The notes under the pieces: model-generated
What the model was told of the DNA's origin: nothing
Database searches by the model: none
Seen by the model: the letters and a program-made list of their open reading frames with translations, nothing else
Assembly (NCBI RefSeq): GCF_046557915.1
Contig: NZ_JBHEBG010000001.1
Span: 1,240,001 to 1,304,000 of the forward strand
Direction of reading: 5' to 3'
Source of the DNA: JBHEBG01 sp046557915
GTDB taxonomy: Bacteria > Bacteroidota > Bacteroidia > Flavobacteriales > Flavobacteriaceae
DNA: 64,000 nt
Position numbers and translations under genes: made by a program
Shown here: positions 7,735 through 15,537 of the stretch, in pieces
How positions within the stretch are numbered: the first letter of the stretch is position 1
Layout: each line of letters starts with the position of its first letter

Positions 7735-8307
7735 TTGGAAAAGGAAGGTGATTTCCGAACGTTAACGGATGAGGAACTTGTGCAAAAAATTGTGAAAAGT
7801 AGAGATTCCTTCTTGTTCGGAGAGCTGTATGATAGGTATGCCAAAGTGGTTTTCAATAAATGCAGTGATTTTGCCAGGTCTAGAAACGAAGCTGAAGATC
7901 TTACCCAAGATGTATTCTTAATGCTCTTTATAAAGTTGGCAAGCTTTAAGGGAAGATCAAAGTTTTCGAGCTGGTTATACTCTTTTACGTACAATTTTTG
8001 TGTCAATTACGTGAATCGAAATAAAGAACGAAAAATTAGTGATTATGCCGGATCCATAGATGATAACGATACTGCGCTTTTGGTAGAAGTGAAAGATGAA
8101 AATTTGTTCAAAATGAGGTCGGACAAACTCAGAAAGGCATTGAATAGAATAGAGCCAGAAGATAAAAGTTTGTTATTGTTAAAGTACCAGGACGATGTAT
8201 CCATAAAAGAACTGACCAATCTGTTAGATCTGGGAGAGAGCGCAGTAAAAATGCGATTAAAGAGGGCCAAAACCCGGATTATACAAACTTATAACAACTT
8301 ACCCTAG
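7735..8307 (+). CDS. ECF-type RNA polymerase sigma factor
   Basis: A sigma-70 family factor lacking region 3. Region 2 begins at LTDEELVQKIV and includes LYDRYAKVVFNKC, EAEDLTQDVFLMLF and SKFSSWLYSFTYNFCVNY. Region 4 includes LLLLKYQDDVSIKEL, then LLDLGESAVKMRLKRAKTRI. The frame is open from GTG at 7699 (202 aa), but that codon is part of a promoter-like motif shared with three other loci. The TTG at 7735 (190 aa) is therefore preferred; it keeps all of region 2. The stop abuts the ATG of the 63-aa gene, and an MscS gene follows, so the three look like one operon. No classical transmembrane anti-sigma gene is adjacent. Sigma function is secure; start and target motif are inferred. Confidence 0.92.
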   Translation: MEKEGDFRTLTDEELVQKIVKSRDSFLFGELYDRYAKVVFNKCSDFARSRNEAEDLTQDVFLMLFIKLASFKGRSKFSSWLYSFTYNFCVNYVNRNKERKISDYAGSIDDNDTALLVEVKDENLFKMRSDKLRKALNRIEPEDKSLLLLKYQDDVSIKELTNLLDLGESAVKMRLKRAKTRIIQTYNNLP

Positions 8308-8499
8308 ATGGCTGAACAGAAACAAAATCCTTTTAAAGAACTGGAACTGTCCTTATTGGATGTTCCTCCACATATGAAGAAAAGGGTAATGAACGATGTA
8401 GCTACCGCCAAACTTGTAATGGACATGGCCTCTTTGTTTACAAGCAACTATAGGCATGCACTGTCCGGAATGTTCAAAACCGACCCAAAAATATTCTAG
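8308..8499 (+). CDS. 63-aa hypothetical protein downstream of the sigma gene
   Basis: A small soluble protein starting at the base after the sigma stop codon, so its translation is probably coupled. It is amphipathic and probably helical: a charged start, PPHMKKRVMNDVATAKLVMDMA in the middle and a YRHAL segment near the end. It has no membrane segment and no recognised domain. Its position suggests a modulator of the sigma factor, for example a small antagonist, but no residue shows this. The 27-bp gap to the MscS gene supports one operon. Confidence 0.75.
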   Translation: MAEQKQNPFKELELSLLDVPPHMKKRVMNDVATAKLVMDMASLFTSNYRHALSGMFKTDPKIF

Positions 8500-8526
8500 A
8501 GCTAAATAACAATCAACTACTGTATT

Positions 8527-9354
8527 ATGGAAACAATAACTGAATGGAAAACCCTTACCTTGGAGACACTTTCCTCCATGTTAAAAAATATGGCATCCGT
8601 ATTGCCAAAAATAATCGGCGCCCTGGCCATATTGATTTTAGGTTGGATTATCACCAAGGTGGTTTTACTGGTTTTAAGAAGAATTCTAAGAGTAGCCCGG
8701 GTAGGTAAAATTTCGGAAAGAATAAATGCTACCGGATTATTTGGTGAGGGAAGCAAGGTAAAGATCAATATAGAAAAAATATTATTGGTCTTTGTGAAAG
8801 CCATCCTATTTTTGTTGTTTATTATAGTAGCTGCCGATGTGGTTGGGCTAAACGTAATATCTGAGGAGATTGCCAAATTGTTACGTTATGCGCCTGTATT
8901 TCTGAGTGCCATTTCTATATTTATGATAGGGATGTATGCGGCGGAGCTTGTTAAGAATACTTTGGCAAGTATTTTTGAAACTTTGGAATTCAATGGTGCC
9001 AAGCTTTTAAGCAATATTGTTTACTATATCCTAGGTATTTTTGTACTTATCACATCGTTGAACCAAGCGGGTGTGGATACTACCATAATAACTAATAATT
9101 TCACGCTAGTATTGGGAGCATTTCTTTTGGCTTTTGCACTAGCTTTTGGTCTAGGCTCCAAGGAAGTAATCGGCAATGTGTTGAAGACATTTTATGTACG
9201 TAAAAATTATGCGGTTGGAGACATAATCAAAGTACAAGATATTGAAGGGGCCATAGTTGCCATTGATAATATTTCATTGACGATAAAGACCAAAAAAGGA
9301 AAAATTGTTATCCCTATTAAGGAGATTGCAGATAACAGGGTAGAAATAAAATAA
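8527..9354 (+). CDS. MscS-family small-conductance mechanosensitive channel
   Basis: A 275-aa inner-membrane channel that would release solutes under hypo-osmotic shock. An N-terminal amphipathic stretch is followed by about five membrane segments (near 17-45, 78-105, 110-135, 150-177 and 185-210). The pore helix and start of the beta domain read FALAFGLGSKEVIGNVLKTF, then YAVGDIIKVQDIEGAIVAID, the MscS signature. The C-terminal alpha/beta vestibule is shortened, ending KEIADNRVEIK, as in the conserved-TM-helix subgroup. It is the third gene of the presumed sigma operon, which links the ECF regulon to envelope tension. Confidence 0.92.
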   Translation: METITEWKTLTLETLSSMLKNMASVLPKIIGALAILILGWIITKVVLLVLRRILRVARVGKISERINATGLFGEGSKVKINIEKILLVFVKAILFLLFIIVAADVVGLNVISEEIAKLLRYAPVFLSAISIFMIGMYAAELVKNTLASIFETLEFNGAKLLSNIVYYILGIFVLITSLNQAGVDTTIITNNFTLVLGAFLLAFALAFGLGSKEVIGNVLKTFYVRKNYAVGDIIKVQDIEGAIVAIDNISLTIKTKKGKIVIPIKEIADNRVEIK

Positions 9355-9379
9355 TGGCAACATTAAATGTTGCCATTAT
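9351..9379. terminator. Perfect hairpin at the end of the sigma/MscS operon
   Basis: Positions 9351-9364 and 9366-9379 are perfect reverse complements (core AATGGCAACA / TGTTGCCATT), overlapping the MscS stop codon. It lies between this operon and the convergent 46-aa gene and could end transcripts from both sides. The U-tract is poor on either strand. Confidence 0.6.
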
Positions 9380-9466
9380 TCCGGGGTTACTTTGCGTAGA
9401 CGAGTGTATTTTTTAAGTAATTTTTTGTGTAGTAGTAGGGCAAAATTTGATACCAATTCTGGAGCG

Positions 9467-9607
9467 TTAGCCCCAAAATACGGCCAGTACTGCAAAAAAT
9501 GTGGCGCATACGTTTGCGATAATAGCGATTATTAGCGCATTGGTCAATCCAAATGTACCGCTGATTCCTTCTTCTTCTAAAACTTTTTTCTGATCTAAAT
9601 TTTCCAT
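9467..9607 (-). CDS. 46-aa single-pass small membrane protein
   Basis: ATG at 9607 on the minus strand opens a 46-codon frame ending with TAA at 9467. The first 16 residues are charged (MENLDQKKVLEEEGISG), followed by one hydrophobic segment from about residue 21 to the C-terminus (LTNALIIAIIANVCATFF, then AVLAVFWG). This soluble-acidic-then-membrane layout is typical of genuine bacterial small membrane proteins. It converges on the sigma/MscS operon. No family is recognised. Confidence 0.55.
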   Translation of the reverse strand: MENLDQKKVLEEEGISGTFGLTNALIIAIIANVCATFFAVLAVFWG

Positions 9608-10050
9608 GTGTTCAAGGTGTTAACGAAAATTACATTTCCTTATGCTCTTCATTGGGGATTTAAGCAAGTAGCTGTTTTGGGTTTTTTAAATTTATAGGAA
9701 AATTCGACACGTTTTTGTTTTTAGGACGAAAGGGAAAATGTAGGTACGAATGGGAATTATCTTATTCAGATATCACGTATTTAGCAGATAAACCTTGGGG
9801 ATTGGGTATTATCTTTGTTAAAAGCAAAAAGGTAAATTTTTCTTGAGAAGTGTAAGGGTATTAAACGTATAGGCCGTGAAGATTAGCGGACACCAACAGC
9901 CCTTAATTTAATAGTGAAGATGGAAGTGATTAAGCGAAGAATTTTATATCTTGTTGCTTGTTCTTAACAAGAGAAAAGCCCCAATCTCCGGAAATACAAA
10001 TCAAAAAATTAATACTGCTATAGCATGTTAACTGCTAACTACAGACTGTC
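9608..10050. other. Gene-free stretch between the 46-aa gene and the first LytTR gene
   Basis: 443 bp, AT-rich, no convincing reading frame. It should hold the promoters of the flanking genes. TAATTTTC on the minus strand, upstream of the 46-aa gene, is close to the Bacteroidota -7 consensus TAnnTTTG. A small inverted repeat CTTGTT/AACAAG occurs near 9958-9972. Confidence 0.4.
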
Positions 10051-10095
10051 ATGTATTGTGAGGGTATATGGGTTGGTATTAAGGTTAATTGGTTT

Positions 10096-10989
10096 ATGAA
10101 AATAGCTAACCCGGTAAAGTTTTTTTTGGACTTCCTTTCCAAACCCTCTAGGATAGGCTACATTGCAAGTAACAGGATAGAGATATATCCTTTGCTCTAC
10201 GCGGTTTGTTTTTTTTTGATATTTTTCTTAAAACCCTTCGGCTTGGATTCGTTCTGGACCAAGCAGGTCCTTATTATGACCGCGATCTACAGTACAATAC
10301 CCCCCTTGTTGTACTTTATTTTTGCAAATCTCTATTTAAAGCTGATACAAAAATGGCTGCCACCAAATAAACTGACATTCTTCTTAGAAGCTTTGTATTA
10401 TGAGGGGATATTACTATCCGCCACTCTTTTGGTTTATTGGGACACTTTGTTTATCTCATACGCTTTTATGCCTGCGCCCTTGGTGTTACCCGCCGACTTC
10501 GTACTGCGTTGTTTTTTTGCGAGTCATGCGATAGGGGTTGTGATATTCATGATTCTTAAGCTGATGGATGTTATAACCCATTACAGTATTGTTGTTGATA
10601 ATGGGACATCACCAAAAGCCGAGAATTTTAAAGAAGAAAAAATTGTAATAAACGGAGAGTATAAAAACAATATTGTACTATCGTGTTATGCGATGGACAT
10701 TCTATATTTTGAGGCAGATAGTAATAATGTAATTGTTTCATATGTCGATGAAGATGAAAAAATAAATCAAGTTTCAATACGGAGAACATTAAAAGATATG
10801 GAGAAGGAGTTTAGTTTGGAAGCGTACAATTATTTCAGATGTCATCGCTCCTTTATCATCAATCTTAAACGACTTAAGGAAATCCGTGGAAATACTAGAA
10901 GTTCGTTGGCAATTATAGATCAAAATATTGTAATACCAGTTTCCCGATCTAAACTCACTAGGCTTAAAAAGATTTTTCTTTCGGCCTAG
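10096..10989 (+). CDS. Membrane-anchored LytTR transcriptional regulator (copy 1)
   Basis: About 297 aa. The N-terminal half holds four membrane segments (LLYAVCFFLIFFL, then ILIMTAIYSTIPPLLYFIFA-like stretches, and later ASHAIGVVIFMILKLM). The C-terminal LytTR DNA-binding domain covers about the last 105 residues (AMDILYFEADSNNVIVSY, FRCHRSFIINLKRLKEIRG, IPVSRSKLTRLKKIF). There is no receiver domain, so it belongs to the one-component membrane LytTR class. The frame extends to an ATG at 10051, but the ATG at 10096 aligns with the paralogue's internal start. It shares its whole plan with the gene at 11561. Proximity to the fibre-protein cluster suggests it regulates that cluster; this is inference. 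Confidence 0.85.
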   Translation: MKIANPVKFFLDFLSKPSRIGYIASNRIEIYPLLYAVCFFLIFFLKPFGLDSFWTKQVLIMTAIYSTIPPLLYFIFANLYLKLIQKWLPPNKLTFFLEALYYEGILLSATLLVYWDTLFISYAFMPAPLVLPADFVLRCFFASHAIGVVIFMILKLMDVITHYSIVVDNGTSPKAENFKEEKIVINGEYKNNIVLSCYAMDILYFEADSNNVIVSYVDEDEKINQVSIRRTLKDMEKEFSLEAYNYFRCHRSFIINLKRLKEIRGNTRSSLAIIDQNIVIPVSRSKLTRLKKIFLSA

Positions 10990-11521
10990 ATGCTCCAAGA
11001 AGTACAACAAGGAAAAAAGACAAAAAAAACAACACTTCACATAATTAAAAATGTCCGCCGCCAAGTTTATGACCAAAAATTGGTGCTAACATTTTGGAGT
11101 TCATCAGTTTTTCCGACTATAAATGGCAATGAGGCCATATTTTCCTTTAAGTAACATCTAAAACAGAGTTTATAGTCAATAAATGATCAATGGGAAGGTT
11201 TATTACCACTGTTTTAATAATGTTCTTACCTCTCAAAGTCAGTAGATTCGGGGATTGTAGGTAATTAAAACAATTAATCGCTGTCATATCTTCCCATTTA
11301 TCCCCATATATTCCCAATCGCATAATTGGCTTTTTTGTAGCGAATTTTTGAGATAACATTGTATTATGGTTACTCGTGATGTGGGTAATTTGTAATTCTA
11401 TTGGTTTAGTTTGATTCGGTCCTGTTAAACCGTATTCGCAAAAAAAATTTCTCTCTTAAGAGATTCATTTAGGATTAACAGGACCTCTTTTAGATCACAT
11501 AATTCAATCTTAATTTAAACA
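10990..11521. other. Gene-free stretch between the two LytTR genes
   Basis: 532 bp. A minus-strand 70-codon frame (11359 to 11147) has no recognisable domain and is not called. The main structure is a long inverted repeat at 11418-11485, listed separately. Confidence 0.4.
11418..11485 (+). promoter_or_regulatory. Long hairpin in the leader of the second LytTR gene
   Basis: GGTCCTGTTAA at 11418-11428 is a perfect reverse complement of TTAACAGGACC at 11475-11485. The 46-base interior contains a self-complementary TCTCTTAAGAGA. The sequence TCTTTTAG follows directly. It could be a terminator for upstream transcription, an attenuator, or a protein-binding palindrome. Confidence 0.5.
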
Positions 11522-11560
11522 ATGAGGCTTATGTATATTAAGACCCTCATATATGAAGGT

Positions 11561-12430
11561 ATGAAGAGCTTTATTGAAGTGCTCAATAAACGGTCATATG
11601 TCGACTTCATCTATGGAAGACCGAAAAGGTCCGCGGCATTATGCTTTGCTATAGTCTTCTTTTCGCTTTACTTCCTGGATCCCCTTAATCTGGAGGTGTT
11701 TCCACTTTCTTGGAAAATAGGAATATCCTTCGTGTACGCAACCATACCTGTTAGTTTGTACCTTTTGATCTTTGCACTTTTACAGGGATATTTGTCCAGT
11801 TTCAAAAGAAGGTGGACCTACAAAGTAGAAGCCCTCTTCTTTGTGGGCGTGTTGCTTCTTGCCAGTGGTTTGGCCTATTTGTATACATACTTAATGTGCA
11901 ATAGCTTTGGTCATTTTGAACTTACACAAAGTGTGCTAAAGACAAGTCTTTATTATTCTTTTGTGTTGGGTGCGCTTATTTACGTAGTTCTAAAACTTTT
12001 AGATAATTTGGCACATATCAGAGATCAAATAAGTAACAATAGCGAAAGGATAAATACCAAGTTAGAGAAGAAAGTCGTGGTAAGTGGTAATAATATTAAC
12101 GAGGAAATCATTGCCCTAAAAGTATCCTCCATACTGTTTTTCGAGTCCGATGGAAATCACATCCAGGCCTATTTTAAGGATAACAACGATATTCGGACCA
12201 AAACAATTAAAAAGACCCTAAAAGAAATTGAGACCGAATTTGTGGACTATAAGGAATTCTTCAGATGTCACAAAGGGTTCATAATTAATAAGGACAATAT
12301 TAATGAGATTAGGGGTAACTCCCGTGTAGCCTATGCCGTACTTAGTGCTGGGTACAAGATTCCCATTTCTAGAACTAAGTTCCTCGACCTCAAGAAGAAC
12401 TTTTTGGCACAGGAAAGTGTCAAACAATAA
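11561..12430 (+). CDS. Membrane-anchored LytTR transcriptional regulator (copy 2)
   Basis: About 289 aa, paralogous to the gene at 10096. Four membrane segments lie within the first 165 residues (CFAIVFFSLYFLDPL, ATIPVSLYLLIFALL, ALFFVGVLLLASGLAYLYTY, SFVLGALIYVVLKLL). The LytTR domain covers the last 105 residues (SSILFFESDGNHIQAYF, FFRCHKGFIINKDNINEIRG, IPISRTKFLDLKKNF). The frame also allows ATG at 11522 or 11531; 11561 is preferred because it aligns with the start chosen for the paralogue. The strongest conservation between the copies is in the DNA-binding half, so both may recognise similar sites. Confidence 0.85.
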   Translation: MKSFIEVLNKRSYVDFIYGRPKRSAALCFAIVFFSLYFLDPLNLEVFPLSWKIGISFVYATIPVSLYLLIFALLQGYLSSFKRRWTYKVEALFFVGVLLLASGLAYLYTYLMCNSFGHFELTQSVLKTSLYYSFVLGALIYVVLKLLDNLAHIRDQISNNSERINTKLEKKVVVSGNNINEEIIALKVSSILFFESDGNHIQAYFKDNNDIRTKTIKKTLKEIETEFVDYKEFFRCHKGFIINKDNINEIRGNSRVAYAVLSAGYKIPISRTKFLDLKKNFLAQESVKQ

Positions 12431-12599
12431 GTAACTTTTTTTACTTCCCTTAATTTAATCGGCAACATTTTTACACATGGTTATCTAACCCAGATGGCCT
12501 AAAGTTTTCTTGTGTTACCCTTACCATTATCGCTTCACTTCATTTAAAATCAAATCAGTTTTGGTAAAGATATATTTGTCTTGCACTCCTTGCGCCAAC

Positions 12600-12676
12600 G
12601 CCGAGATGTACTGCGTACAAATGTTTTCAAAATACCCGATATACATAGCTTGGGAGGATTGGTCGACCATCTCGGC
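12600..12676. other. Inverted repeat enclosing a small hairpin
   Basis: GCCGAGATG at 12600-12608 is a perfect reverse complement of CATCTCGGC at 12668-12676. Just inside the left arm, TGTAC-TGC-GTACA forms a second hairpin, and GGTCGACC just before the right arm is self-complementary. Such nesting suggests a folded RNA or a compound operator. There is no T-run next to it. Confidence 0.3.
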
Positions 12677-13172
12677 AAGATTAAAAATATAGGTTAGTAA
12701 TAACAGATGGTTTTATGTGCTGCGCGATTGGTTTTCAAACTTTTAAGCCCTTTCATAAAAAAACACCGGTTTGTGTATTTTCAATCTAATGGCCGTATTC
12801 ATATGTATCTGGGGTGAAATCTTTTAAATTGATAATCTGTGCATTGATTTACCGTTGCCAGCAAAAGATAGGAACATCGTCATTTGTTTAATACCTGGTA
12901 GGTAGTAACCTAAACATTCTCAACATACGGTATCAATAATTGCTAGAGTTTGGGGAATCGGTAAGACCAACAGTACTCATTCACCTTTTTCTTCGTCGAA
13001 CATGTCAATTGTAGGCCAATACTTAAAGTTCTGAATACCAATACGTAAGTACTTACTTACAAAAAAATCATCCTAATTAAAAACCCAGAAGCTAATCGGT
13101 TAAGAATATCGATGAAATGCAAATAACATTCCCATTCATCATTGCATCTTCCAATACAGCCTTATCTGTTTA

Positions 13173-13237
13173 AAAATAGGCTGTTCCAACATAATTTTGT
13201 CCTCAAGATTTATTGATAAAAAGATAAGCTGTTCCAA
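13173..13237 (+). repeat. Direct repeat around CTGTTCCAA, spaced 48 bp
   Basis: AAAATAGGCTGTTCCAA (13173-13189) and AAAGATAAGCTGTTCCAA (ending 13237) share GCTGTTCCAA preceded by AT-rich sequence; the shared starts are 48 bp apart. Paired direct repeats upstream of a gene cluster could be regulator sites, for example for the nearby LytTR proteins. This is a weak inference. Confidence 0.35.
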
Positions 13238-13271
13238 ATTAATAAGTTCAACAGTACTTATGCTTGGGTTT

Positions 13272-13330
13272 GGACCCTGTCAGGATTGTAGGATCATTCT
13301 GATTTTTTAATCTAAAACGGGGTCCTTTTC
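13272..13330 (+). promoter_or_regulatory. Possible attenuator-like leader upstream of the fibre-protein cluster
   Basis: GGACCCTGT at 13272-13280 pairs with ACGGGGTCC at 13317-13325 (one G-T pair), followed by TTTTC. Inside it TCAG (13280-13283) and CTGA (13299-13302) form a smaller stem followed directly by TTTTTT. The two folds share sequence and each ends in a T-run, as in attenuators. It lies about 100 bp before the first gene of the cluster. Confidence 0.4.
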
Positions 13331-13427
13331 AAAGTCGATTAAATCCGCTCATTTGGAGACCTACAATTAATGAGAAGTAATAATAACCATAACTATAGAT
13401 TAAATAATTACTAAATACCAGAAGTAC

Positions 13428-14936
13428 ATGAAAAGAATAACTACGCTAATAATTTTTACACTACTTATAAATTATGCTAACGCCCAAGTGGGTGTAGGCA
13501 CAGTTTTGCCGGACGATTCTGCGCAAATGGATGTAGTATCAACAAATAAAGGTGTATTAATTCCGAGGATTGCATTACAGAGTTCAACGGACAATACCAC
13601 CATTAGCAATGGAAATGTAACAAGTCTGCTAGTTTTTAACACTAGTAATATGGGCGACATTACGGAAGGATACTATTATTGGGACGGTGCCAAATGGCAA
13701 CGTTTCACCAATCCGGATGATGTGACGGCGATCTCTGCAGGTACGGACACCAATACCACTAATGTCAGTTTGACGGAGGACGGTACCAACCTTGTGCTTA
13801 CCGACAGTGACGGCAATACGGTGACCCTGGCATTGGCCGATCTTGCGGGCACAGCGGCGGACACCAATACCACCAACGTTACCTTGACCGAGGACGGCAC
13901 GGATTTGATCCTTACCGACAGCGACGGCAATACGGTGACCCTGGCATTGGCCGATCTTGCGGGCACTGCGGCGGACACCAATACCACCAACGTTACCTTG
14001 ACCGAGGACGGCACGGATTTGATCCTGACCGACAGCGACGGCAATACGGTGACCCTGGCATTGGCCGATCTTGCGGGCACTGCGGCGGACACCAATACCA
14101 CCAACGTTACCTTGACCGAGGACGGCACGGATTTGATCCTTACCGACAGCGACGGCAATACNNNNNNNNNNNNNNNNNNNNNNNNNNNNNNNNNNNNNNN
14201 NNNNNNNNNNNNNNNNNNNNNNNNNNNNNNNNNNNNNNNNNNNNNNNNNNNCCTGACGGAGGACGGCACGGATTTGATCCTTACCGACAGCGACGGCAAT
14301 ACGGTGACCCTGGCATTGGCCGATCTTGCGGGCACAGCGGCGGACACCAATACCACAAATACAAGCCTTACCGAAGATGGAACCAACCTTATCCTTACAG
14401 ATAGTGATAGTAACACGGTAACCTTGCCTTTAGCAGATATAGCCGCTGTAAACGAACCATGGTTCGGTATGGATGATGATGCAGGTGCTACCCTTAATAC
14501 CGAAGACATATACACCATGGGTAAAGTGGCAATTGGTCGTGCAACCATGTACGGGACACCTGCAGCAGAACGATTGGCAGTGGACGGAACTATACGTACA
14601 GCCGGTAGTTCATATGCGGATTATGTGTTTGAGGATTATTTGGATGGCTTTTCCACGATAAAAGATGATTACAAATTTAAAAGCTTGGATGAGGTAGAAA
14701 CCTTTATCAGGGCCAATAAACATTTACCGGGAGTAACCTCCATTAAGGATTTGCCAAGAACAGAGGATGGTGATTACTCCTTCAATATTACCGAACTATC
14801 TATCCAAAGTCTTGAAAAAATAGAGGAACTCTACTTGCATACCATTGAACAACAAAAACTGATCAAGGAGCAAAAGGAAGATATACAAATGCTTAAAACA
14901 CGCTTGGCAGAACTTGAAAGACTGGTGAGAAAATAA
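13428..14936 (+). CDS. Tail-fibre-like surface protein with tandem 38-aa repeats (copy 1)
   Basis: About 502 aa including 30 or so unknown residues from the assembly gap. A signal peptide ends at NYANAQ. The N-terminal module VGVGTVLPDDSAQMDVVS...GVLIPRIAL and a YYYWDGAKWQRF strand are shared with all the paralogues downstream. Residues 107-340 are tandem 38-aa units built on TNTTNVTLTEDGTDLILTDS. A PWFG motif follows. The C-terminal module (YVFEDYLDG, VETFIRANKHLPGV, SLEKIEELYLHTIEQQ) ends in a coiled coil to residue 502, like the C-termini of Bacteroidota proteins annotated as tail-fibre-domain proteins. No T9SS sorting domain is present. It is probably a trimeric surface fibre (inference). 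Confidence 0.8.
   Translation: MKRITTLIIFTLLINYANAQVGVGTVLPDDSAQMDVVSTNKGVLIPRIALQSSTDNTTISNGNVTSLLVFNTSNMGDITEGYYYWDGAKWQRFTNPDDVTAISAGTDTNTTNVSLTEDGTNLVLTDSDGNTVTLALADLAGTAADTNTTNVTLTEDGTDLILTDSDGNTVTLALADLAGTAADTNTTNVTLTEDGTDLILTDSDGNTVTLALADLAGTAADTNTTNVTLTEDGTDLILTDSDGNXXXXXXXXXXXXXXXXXXXXXXXXXXXXXXXLTEDGTDLILTDSDGNTVTLALADLAGTAADTNTTNTSLTEDGTNLILTDSDSNTVTLPLADIAAVNEPWFGMDDDAGATLNTEDIYTMGKVAIGRATMYGTPAAERLAVDGTIRTAGSSYADYVFEDYLDGFSTIKDDYKFKSLDEVETFIRANKHLPGVTSIKDLPRTEDGDYSFNITELSIQSLEKIEELYLHTIEQQKLIKEQKEDIQMLKTRLAELERLVRK
13746..14452 (+). repeat. Tandem 114-bp (38-aa) repeat array interrupted by an assembly gap
   Basis: Units of 114 bp encode TNTTNVTLTEDGTDLILTDS plus DGNTVTLALADLAGTAAD. 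Central units are nearly identical at the DNA level and GC-richer than the flanks; the first and last units are diverged. Four units and part of a fifth precede or adjoin the gap and two follow it, so the true copy number is unknown. Near-identity suggests recent expansion or gene conversion. Confidence 0.9.
14162..14251. other. Assembly gap (90 N)
   Basis: Exactly 90 Ns sit inside the repeat array. By comparison with intact units, 63 bases (or 63 plus multiples of 114) would bridge the flanks, so 90 is not a natural repeat length. The size is probably an estimate, although it keeps the reading frame. Confidence 0.99.
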
Positions 14937-14985
14937 GTAAGTACCTATTAAAGAGTGGTTTTTGGAACCCACGGCAGCTTAGAAG

Positions 14986-15441
14986 TTGTACGGTCGTAAA
15001 GATCACTCTTCAATAGACCCTAATAAAATACCCATGCAAAGCATAAGTACAACAACATTTTTGATCGCAACGGCCCATATAGGCTTCACCAGAACAGGGA
15101 TGGAAGTTGTAACCCCTTCTTACGTTTTTGAACACAACGTAGTAAGGAAAAAAATAATCAATAGGGACTATACCCAAAGGTCCTTGGATGTAGGCCAGTT
15201 TATAAGCACCTACAACTACTTACCTAGTGTAACCGGCATTGACGAACTCCAAATAATTGCTACTGGTTACACCACGAACAGAACCGACTTTTCCATGGAG
15301 ACCTTGGAAAGGGTAGAAGAAAACTACCTATACACTATTGCGAAAGAACGCAATAATGAAGATCTCCACTCGGAAAACAATGAATTAAAGACCAGAATGG
15401 CAAATATAGAGGCTCTTCTAAACACAGTGTTAAAAGAGTAA
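14986..15441 (+). CDS. Truncated paralogue: C-terminal tail module only
   Basis: A 151-aa frame matching only the C-terminal module of the family: SYVFEHNVVRKK, YNYLPSVTGIDEL, FSMETLERVEENYLYTI and a coiled coil to the end (NELKTRMANIEALL). It lacks the N-terminal module and a clear signal peptide. A possible start at 15034 (MQSISTTTFLIATAHIG) is only weakly signal-like. Sequence divergence from the other tails is higher. It is probably a decayed remnant of a full-length gene, though a small secreted coiled-coil protein cannot be excluded. Confidence 0.55.
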   Translation: MYGRKDHSSIDPNKIPMQSISTTTFLIATAHIGFTRTGMEVVTPSYVFEHNVVRKKIINRDYTQRSLDVGQFISTYNYLPSVTGIDELQIIATGYTTNRTDFSMETLERVEENYLYTIAKERNNEDLHSENNELKTRMANIEALLNTVLKE

Positions 15442-15537
15442 CAGTATTTACGGACATGGCTTTTAGTATACAAGCTTGTTCTACCCGAGCAGGAGGATAC
15501 AGGTACACTAAAAATTATGATAACCAAAAGAAGCGTA

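Larger units (their letters stand above)
12431..13427. other. 1-kb gene-free region upstream of the fibre-protein cluster
   Basis: No convincing gene is seen; a 60-codon TTG frame at 12510 lacks any supporting feature. The stretch holds an inverted repeat at 12600-12676, a direct repeat around CTGTTCCAA (13173-13237), CAACAGTACT in two copies (12968 and 13249) and a nested hairpin/T-run at 13272-13330. This looks like a long regulatory leader for the surface-protein genes. Confidence 0.5.

Noticed and set aside
11147..11359. 70-codon minus-strand frame between the LytTR genes
   Set aside because: No domain, no promoter or conserved context; kept only as a possibility in the description of the gene-free stretch.
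12510..12692. 60-codon TTG-initiated frame upstream of the fibre cluster
   Set aside because: The composition looks random and the inverted repeat at 12600-12676 falls within it, which explains the sequence better.
13746..14452. Regular repeats suggesting a CRISPR array
   Set aside because: The 114-bp units are continuous, in frame and code for a clear 38-aa protein repeat; there are no unique spacers and no cas genes.
13676..14548. Long minus-strand frame over the 38-aa repeat region
   Set aside because: It is the antisense shadow of the repeat units. The plus frame has a signal peptide and shared domains.
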